A DNA stretch of 18,442 bases from Haloarculaceae archaeon (GTDB lineage Archaea; Halobacteriota; Halobacteria; Halobacteriales; Haloarculaceae): NCBI GenBank assembly GCA_018609945.1, contig JAHENO010000307.1:1-18442 (forward strand), read 5' to 3'. The notes below the pieces were generated by a model. It ran no database searches. It worked only from the letters and a program-made list of their open reading frames with translations, and was not told the DNA's origin. The stretch's first letter is position 1. Each line of letters starts with the position of its first letter. The translations under genes and the position numbers were made by a program. Positions 14,359 through 18,442 of this stretch are shown piece by piece.

Positions 14359-15396
14359 ATGGATATCGAAGTCGAACCCGTCGAGGACGTGGACGACGCC
14401 GCAGTCCCCGCGGGAGTCGACGCCCCCGAGTACGTCCTCTACGGGGGGAAGGGCGGCGTGGGGAAGACGACGATGGCGGCCGCGACGGCGCTCGCGAGCG
14501 CCCGCGGCGGGACGCCGACGCTCGTCGTCTCGACCGACCCCGCCCACTCGCTGTCGGACACCCTCGAGACGGGGGTTCCGGCCGAACCCGATCGGATCCG
14601 GGAGGACATCCCGCTGTTCGCGGCCGAGATAGACCCAGAGGACGCCCTCGCCGGCGGTCCCTTCGGGAGCATGACCGGGGCGGACGACGCCGACGGCGGG
14701 AGCAATCCCCTGGCCGGTCTGCTCGGCGGCGACGCGGCCAACCCGCTGGGGAGTTCGATGCCCGGGTCGGACGAGGCTGCGGCCATCCGCCTCCTGCTGG
14801 AGTACATGGACGACCCCCGCTTCGAGCGGGTGGTCGTCGACACCGCGCCGACCGGCCACACCCTGCGCCTGCTGGAACTGCCGGAGATGCTCGACTCGAT
14901 GGTCGGGAAACTCCTCACGCTGCGCGAGCGGATGGGCGGGATGCTCGACGGCCTCCTCGGGAGCGAGGAGCAACAGGAGGAGGGTATCGCTTCTCTCCGG
15001 GAGTTCTCGGACCGCATCGAGCGGTTCCGCACCGTCTTGCGCGACCCGGACCGGACGGACTTCCGTGTCGTGCTCGTCCCCGAGGAGCTGAGCGTCGTTG
15101 AAGCCGAGCGACTGCTCGACCGCCTCGCCGAGTTCGGCGTCCCCGTCGGGACAGTCGTGGTCAACCGCGTCATGCAGGACCCCGACGAGGTGGCAGACGT
15201 CGACGCCGACTTCGTCGCACCCAACCACGTCGACTGCGAGTTCTGCAAGCGCCGCTGGCAGGTCCAGCAGGGCGCACTCCGGCGCTCGCAGGACCTCTTC
15301 CGGGGCCACGAGGTCCGTCGCGTGCCCCTCTTTGCCGAGGAAGTCCGGGGCGAGCGCCTCCTCCGGGTGGTTGCGGCCTGTCTGGAAGCACAGTGA
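14359..15396 (+). CDS. Get3/ArsA family ATPase
   Basis: This 345-residue single-domain ATPase carries the deviant Walker A KGGVGKTT (31-38), switch I STDPAHS (58-64), switch II DTAPTGHTLR (161-170) and the zinc-binding CxxC (Cys293, Cys296 in CEFCKRRW), which ties two subunits together in Get3. The Gly/Met-rich insertion at about 98-135 (GGPFGSMTG, NPLAGLLGG, SSMPG) is where Get3 forms its hydrophobic groove for tail-anchored membrane proteins. Together with CxxC this favours a Get3-like membrane-protein targeting factor over an arsenite pump ATPase; no ars genes are nearby. The ATG at 14359 is chosen because upstream codons have no family similarity. Two palindromes follow the stop codon. 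Confidence 0.92.
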   Translation: MDIEVEPVEDVDDAAVPAGVDAPEYVLYGGKGGVGKTTMAAATALASARGGTPTLVVSTDPAHSLSDTLETGVPAEPDRIREDIPLFAAEIDPEDALAGGPFGSMTGADDADGGSNPLAGLLGGDAANPLGSSMPGSDEAAAIRLLLEYMDDPRFERVVVDTAPTGHTLRLLELPEMLDSMVGKLLTLRERMGGMLDGLLGSEEQQEEGIASLREFSDRIERFRTVLRDPDRTDFRVVLVPEELSVVEAERLLDRLAEFGVPVGTVVVNRVMQDPDEVADVDADFVAPNHVDCEFCKRRWQVQQGALRRSQDLFRGHEVRRVPLFAEEVRGERLLRVVAACLEAQ

Positions 15397-15430
15397 CTGT
15401 CGACAGCGAGTGGCTTCAAGTCTCGACTTG
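15397..15430. repeat. Two palindromes directly after the Get3-like gene
   Basis: CTGTCGACAG (15397-15406) is a perfect 10-bp palindrome beginning right after the TGA. CAAGTC-TC-GACTTG (15417-15430) is a second perfect inverted repeat with 6-bp arms. They could form a 3' mRNA structure or mark the left boundary of the lower-GC segment that follows. Neither role is proven. Confidence 0.5.
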
Positions 15431-15538
15431 TGAGTTCACTCCTCCAGTCAACCACAGAGACACCCGTGCTCTGACAGAAATGGCGTGCAAGACTTAGAGG
15501 ATAGATTCAGCGCTTACTTCCTGGTGGACGGAGGATTG

Positions 15539-16455
15539 CTATTCCGGCGGCCCTGCACGAATCGTCTCCAGGGTCTCAGTGTGCGTTGCCGCTGGGTCGA
15601 GCCGCTCACTGAGCAGCCAAGTTGCGCCCAGCTTTCTGCACACCTCACGGAACTTACTGGGAGCGTGGTAGGTCGGCAGGATGATCTCTCCGAGTTCATC
15701 AGCGACATCTTTGTAGTAATGTAGCATCTCCTGCACTTCCTCTTCATTCGACCGCTATCTGGCGATTGCTTCCTGAATGTGGTCTGGCAACTCGTCATGG
15801 TTGGTGTCGGGGGAAGCGTCGATCAACGAAGGCCAGTTCGGCGCGATCCCGTCCCATCGTGCTCCTCTGTGGAAAGCCGCTTTGAATGGCCACCACCCAC
15901 CGATGACGATCGGAATGCGGGGCTGCTGAATAGGCGTAGGGAGCATCACCGCCTCATTAATTGTGTAGTGGTCGCCGTCATAGCTGAATGGCTCCCCGTG
16001 CCAGAGTCCCGCGATGATGTCCAGGGCTTCGTCGAACGCCTCACCCAACTTCTGCTGGTCGTACTCGCGCCCGAAGTGGGTGAAGTCGGGCCCAGTTCCC
16101 AGCCCGGTACCCAGCAGCACCCGGCCGTCCGAGAGCTGGTCGAGGGTTGCCAGGTTGCGGGCGAGTTGCCAGGGCTGGCGGCGCGGCACGGGCGTGATCC
16201 AAGTTCCGAGCGTGATCTGCTCTGTGCGAGTGGCGATGCCTGCCAACGTAATCACGGATCGGCCGCTGGTTCGTACTCGTCGGGATTAGCGGTGAACGGC
16301 CAAATCAAGTGGTCGTAGAGGAAGACGCCGTCCCACCCAGCCTCCTCAGCAGCCGCCGCGTACTCGACCAGCAGTCCGGGATCCGCCAGTTCGGCCACAC
16401 TCGGAACGACCAGCCCGTGTTCGAGGCCGGTCTCGTCTGATCGTGTTGGCGACAT
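15539..16455 (-). pseudogene. LLM-class flavin-dependent oxidoreductase, disrupted by a frameshift and a nonsense codon
   Basis: Three consecutive reverse-strand pieces together make one protein of about 305 residues of the luciferase-like monooxygenase family. Piece 1 (16455-16252) starts MSPTRSDETGLEHG and contains EEAGWDGVFLYDHLIWP. Piece 2 (to 15755) contains ATRTEQITLGTWITPVPRR, ARNLATLDQLSDGRVLLGTG, and IPIVIGGWWPFKAAFHRGARW. Piece 3 ends at 15539. At 16252-16254 the sequence GATCCGTGATTACG gives a stop. One missing G (expected TGG, giving DPWITLAG) would restore the frame. At 15755-15757 an in-frame TAG interrupts AIAR and RSNEEEVQEM, with the same frame open afterwards. The gene is thus broken twice. 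It lies in a lower-GC stretch, is isolated, and looks like an acquired gene that is decaying. The cofactor would have been FMN or F420. Confidence 0.85.
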
Positions 16456-16469
16456 CGTCTGTCGTTCGT

Positions 16470-16492
16470 ATGTAAAAAATAGTGTTAAATTT
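16470..16492 (-). promoter_or_regulatory. A/T-rich promoter region of the disrupted oxidoreductase
   Basis: The reverse strand reads AAATTTAACACTATTTTTTAC before the ATG at 16455, giving TATA candidates 20-35 bases upstream. This is the most A/T-rich part of the window together with AAAATATATA at 16561-16570. Confidence 0.4.
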
Positions 16493-16644
16493 TAGCATGG
16501 CTAAGAGCTGCCGAATCTTGGACAGCATGATGGGTATGCGCAGTCCATCTTGCACGGCTCAAAATATATACCTGCTATTCGACAGTTGTGAGAACGGATC
16601 GGGATTCACAATTCACGGTTGAAACACCAGTAAGCCGTGCTGGA

Positions 16645-16932
16645 TCACTCGTCGTCCGTCGGAAGCAGGGCACCACAGTTCCCACAGTACGTAAAATCGG
16701 GTGCGTTGTCCGTGCCACAGTCCGGACAGCGTCCCGGCACTGGCTCCGGGTCTCCGCCGGCCCTGTCGTCGCCGGTCATCCCGCCGACCAGCCCCCACAT
16801 TCTGGGCCGCTGTTCCCGGAAATACGAGCGCTCGTCTTCGTATGCCTCCTCCCGGCGGCCCGGCAACCTGGGGACAAAGTAGATGAATATCAGCAGCAGG
16901 AAACCCACACCGATCAAGAACTCCGGGTCCAT
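16645..16932 (-). CDS. Membrane-anchored zinc-ribbon protein
   Basis: This 95-residue protein has one N-terminal transmembrane segment (about residues 5-20, FLIGVGFLLLIFIYFV). A basic/acidic juxtamembrane helix follows (GRREEAYEDERSYFREQRPR), then a linker, and a C-terminal zinc ribbon with Cys69, Cys72, Cys83 and Cys86 (RCPDCGTDNAPDFTYCGNCG). The layout places the ribbon on one face of the membrane, most likely the cytoplasm. The function is unknown. The ATG at 16932 is supported by a TATA-like AACATAAG 28 bases upstream. The frame is open to 17034, but the extra N-terminal residues are basic and unlike the family. It is divergent from the NDUFA9-like gene. Confidence 0.8.
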   Translation of the reverse strand: MDPEFLIGVGFLLLIFIYFVPRLPGRREEAYEDERSYFREQRPRMWGLVGGMTGDDRAGGDPEPVPGRCPDCGTDNAPDFTYCGNCGALLPTDDE

Positions 16933-16943
16933 GTGGCTAGTTG

Positions 16944-16964
16944 GCACATGTGCAGTCTTATGTT
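16944..16964 (-). promoter_or_regulatory. Promoter of the membrane zinc-ribbon gene with a palindrome
   Basis: The TATA-like AACATAAG (16957-16964, reverse strand) is centred 28 bases before the ATG. The perfect palindrome GCACATGTGC (16944-16953) lies between it and the start, where a bound protein would block polymerase. Confidence 0.4.
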
Positions 16965-17043
16965 TTCTTTTCTCGGCTGCGCCGTGCAGTGGCGTCGCGC
17001 TTCTTGCCCGACGGTTCACCGAGATTCGGGCCAAACTGTTTGC

Positions 17044-17064
17044 GCCGGAGTTTTAGGGTCCGGC
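17044..17064. promoter_or_regulatory. Inverted repeat around the TATA box of the NDUFA9-like gene
   Basis: GCCGGA (17044-17049) and TCCGGC (17059-17064) are perfect inverted copies that enclose the TATA-like TTTTAGGG (17051-17058), which is centred about 27 bases before the ATG at 17081. The geometry suits an operator or a paired regulator site, but the arms are short and GC-rich, so chance is possible. Confidence 0.4.
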
Positions 17065-17080
17065 CGACGAATCTCCGGGT

Positions 17081-17986
17081 ATGAACGTACTGGTCGTCGG
17101 CGGAACCGGCTTCATCGGACAGCACCTGTGTGCCGAGCTCGACGAGCAGGGCCACGACGTGACCGCCCTCTCCCGGGACCCGGACCCGTCGAACCTGCCC
17201 GACGGCGTCGAGACGGCGATGGGCGACGTGACAGCCTACGATTCCATCAGGGAACACTTCGACGGGCAGGACGCCGTCGTCTACCTGGTCGCGCTCTCGC
17301 CGCTGTTCGAACCCGAGGGGGGCAACGAGCGCCACGACGAGATCCACCGCGGCGGGGCCGAGAACTGCGTGAACGCCGCCGAGGAGGCCGGCGTCGACCG
17401 GTTCGTCCACATGAGTGCTCTCGGTGCCGACCCCGACGGGCCGACCCACTACATCCGGGCGAAGGGCCGGGCCGAGCGGCTGGTTCGGGACTCCGACCTC
17501 GACTGGGTGGTGTTCCGCCCCTCGGTCGTCTTCGGCGAGGGCGGCGAGTTCGTCTACTTCACCAAACGCCTCAAGAAACTGTTCGCGCCGGGGCTCCCGG
17601 TCTATCCGCTCCCCGGCGGCGGGCGGAAGACGCGCTTCCAGCCGGTGTGGGTCGGTGACCTGGTCCCGATGCTGGTCGCGGCCATAGAGGAGGAGGACCA
17701 CGTCGGCGAGGTCTACGAGGTCGGTGGTCCCGAGGTGCTGACACTCCGGGAGATTACCCGCCTCGTCTACGACGCCGAGGGCAAGTCCGTGTCCATCGTC
17801 CCGCTGCCGATGGCGCTTGCCGGCGTCGGGCTGAAGACGCTGAGCGCCGTCCCCGGGTTCCCGATGGGCGGAGACCAGTACCGCTCGTTGCAGTTCGACA
17901 ACACGACCGACGACAACGACGTCGCCGCGTTCGGGGTCCAGCCCGACGAATTGCGGACGCTGGCCGACTACCTCGGGGTGGCGTGA
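17081..17986 (+). CDS. NDUFA9-like atypical SDR (NAD(P)-binding protein)
   Basis: This 301-residue protein is an extended/atypical short-chain dehydrogenase of the kind annotated as complex I NDUFA9 subunit family. The Rossmann motif GGTGFIG is at residues 7-13, with Asp/Arg residues (SRDPDPSN) after strand 2 that suggest the cofactor. MSALGAD holds Ser112, and Tyr124 and Lys128 (YIRAK) occupy the YxxxK position, so the residues for catalysis are kept. FRPSVVFGEGGEF and VWVGDLVPMLVAAIE match the family. The name comes from a eukaryotic complex I accessory subunit; an archaeal role in complex I is not shown. It may instead be an epimerase or reductase. No nuo/fpo genes are adjacent. The ATG at 17081 fits the TATA-like element. 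Confidence 0.88.
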   Translation: MNVLVVGGTGFIGQHLCAELDEQGHDVTALSRDPDPSNLPDGVETAMGDVTAYDSIREHFDGQDAVVYLVALSPLFEPEGGNERHDEIHRGGAENCVNAAEEAGVDRFVHMSALGADPDGPTHYIRAKGRAERLVRDSDLDWVVFRPSVVFGEGGEFVYFTKRLKKLFAPGLPVYPLPGGGRKTRFQPVWVGDLVPMLVAAIEEEDHVGEVYEVGGPEVLTLREITRLVYDAEGKSVSIVPLPMALAGVGLKTLSAVPGFPMGGDQYRSLQFDNTTDDNDVAAFGVQPDELRTLADYLGVA

Positions 17987-18145
17987 CAGTCGGGGAGCGG
18001 ACTCGGCTTCCGAAACCAGGCAACAGGGCGGGGCTCCCGGCGGAGAACCGATCATCTCCTGGATCCGACGGGACCTGCCGTTCTAACGATTGATAGCTGG
18101 GCAAAAAGCTTATGGATGCGTTGGTATACCTACCTTTTATAACGC
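17987..18145 (+). other. Intergenic region before cetZ
   Basis: This 159-base region holds only the promoter elements described for cetZ and a short palindrome GGTATACC at 18123-18130. No gene or RNA structure was recognised. Confidence 0.5.
18106..18115 (+). promoter_or_regulatory. Candidate TATA-like box of cetZ
   Basis: AAGCTTATGG is centred about 35 bases before the ATG at 18146 and would give a leader of roughly 9 bases. A stronger-looking TTTTATAA (18135-18142) is only 4 bases from the ATG and too close to act for this start. Confidence 0.35.
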
Positions 18146-18442
18146 ATGCAACTCGCGATGATCGGTTTCGGGCAGGCCGGCGGGAAAATCGTCGACAAGT
18201 TCCTGGAATACGACCAGCAGACAGGTAGCGGCATCGTGCGGTCGGCGGTCGCAGTCAATACCGCCAAGGCCGATCTGCTGGGTCTGGAACGTATTCCCGA
18301 AGAGAACCGGGTCCTGATCGGGCAGGCCCGGGTGAAGGGACACGGCGTCGGGGCCGACAACGAACTCGGTGCGGAGATCGCCGAGGAAGACATCGACGAG
18401 GTCCAGGGGGCGATCGACAACATCCCCGTCCACGAGATCGAC
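18146..18442 (+). CDS. cetZ: Tubulin-like protein CetZ (5' part, runs off the window)
   Basis: The first 99 codons are present. The N terminus MQLAMIGFGQAGGKIVDKFL carries the nucleotide-binding loop of the tubulin/FtsZ superfamily in its CetZ form. AVNTAKADLLGLERI, RVLIGQARVKGHGVGADN and ELGAEIAEEDIDEVQGAID then match CetZ1-like proteins. CetZ proteins polymerise with GTP beneath the membrane and control cell shape and the development of motile rods in haloarchaea. The start is fixed by the conserved MxLAMIGFGQ. The GTP-binding G-box and the rest of the protein lie beyond the right edge. The CetZ1 subtype is inferred from resemblance and needs the full sequence. Confidence 0.93.
   Translation, partial: MQLAMIGFGQAGGKIVDKFLEYDQQTGSGIVRSAVAVNTAKADLLGLERIPEENRVLIGQARVKGHGVGADNELGAEIAEEDIDEVQGAIDNIPVHEID

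Noticed and set aside
15485..15724. 79-codon forward frame antisense to the broken oxidoreductase
   Set aside because: Its sequence is the complement of a recognisable oxidoreductase C terminus.
16252..16255. GTGA overlap read as translational coupling of two genes
   Set aside because: Piece 1 and piece 2 are consecutive parts of a single oxidoreductase domain, and one added G restores a continuous family match; a frameshift is simpler.
16588..17658. Forward open frame beginning near the AAAATATATA element
   Set aside because: It runs antisense over the membrane zinc-ribbon gene and out of frame through the NDUFA9-like gene; no protein features.
18135..18142. TTTTATAA as the cetZ TATA box
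   Set aside because: It is 4 bases from the start codon, and the conserved CetZ N terminus rules out a much later start.
1..18442. CRISPR array, insertion sequence or defence cassette
   Set aside because: No regularly spaced repeats, transposase genes, terminal repeats or restriction, toxin-antitoxin or similar genes were seen.

Overview
The window is a high-GC stretch of chromosome from a halophilic archaeon (class Halobacteria). The evidence is the acidic, Asp/Glu-rich proteins, the archaeal-only gene set (diphthine synthase, Trm5, archaeosortase A, TFS, CetZ) and A/T-rich TATA-like boxes about 27 bases before start codons, which imply mostly leaderless transcripts. No genus can be assigned from the sequence alone.

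Layout. Positions 1-1449 are the right-hand end of an integrated element: the tail of an unidentified gene, a 34-codon open frame, and a tyrosine recombinase that abuts the 3' end of a tRNA-Thr(CGU) gene, the usual insertion target. The rest of the element lies off the left edge. From 1450 to 15396 the content is ordinary core chromosome: tRNA-Thr, trm5 and dphB (divergent, both acting on translation components), artA, a DUF2797 protein, a short-chain dehydrogenase, a ZIP metal transporter, a YkgJ-type cysteine-cluster protein, TFS with a small zinc-finger partner, a PHP-domain protein, a YdjM-like membrane protein, a CinA C-terminal-domain protein, a class I/II aminotransferase, an XPD/DinG-type helicase with four cluster-like cysteines, a 51-residue zinc ribbon and a Get3/ArsA ATPase.

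From about 15397 to 16644 base composition drops and the only gene is a broken flavin-dependent (luciferase-like) monooxygenase carrying a frameshift and an in-frame amber codon. After this, core-like sequence resumes with a membrane-anchored zinc ribbon, an NDUFA9-like atypical SDR and the first 99 codons of cetZ, which runs off the right edge.

Most genes stand alone or in convergent/divergent pairs, so there is little operon structure apart from the zinc-finger/TFS pair. No new multi-gene system is evident. The observations most worth pursuing are the CinA protein that has lost both residues of its Ser/Lys dyad, a perfect inverted repeat over the TATA box of the ZIP transporter, an inverted repeat around the TATA box of the NDUFA9-like gene, the doubly broken oxidoreductase in a lower-GC island, and the tRNA-Thr integration boundary.
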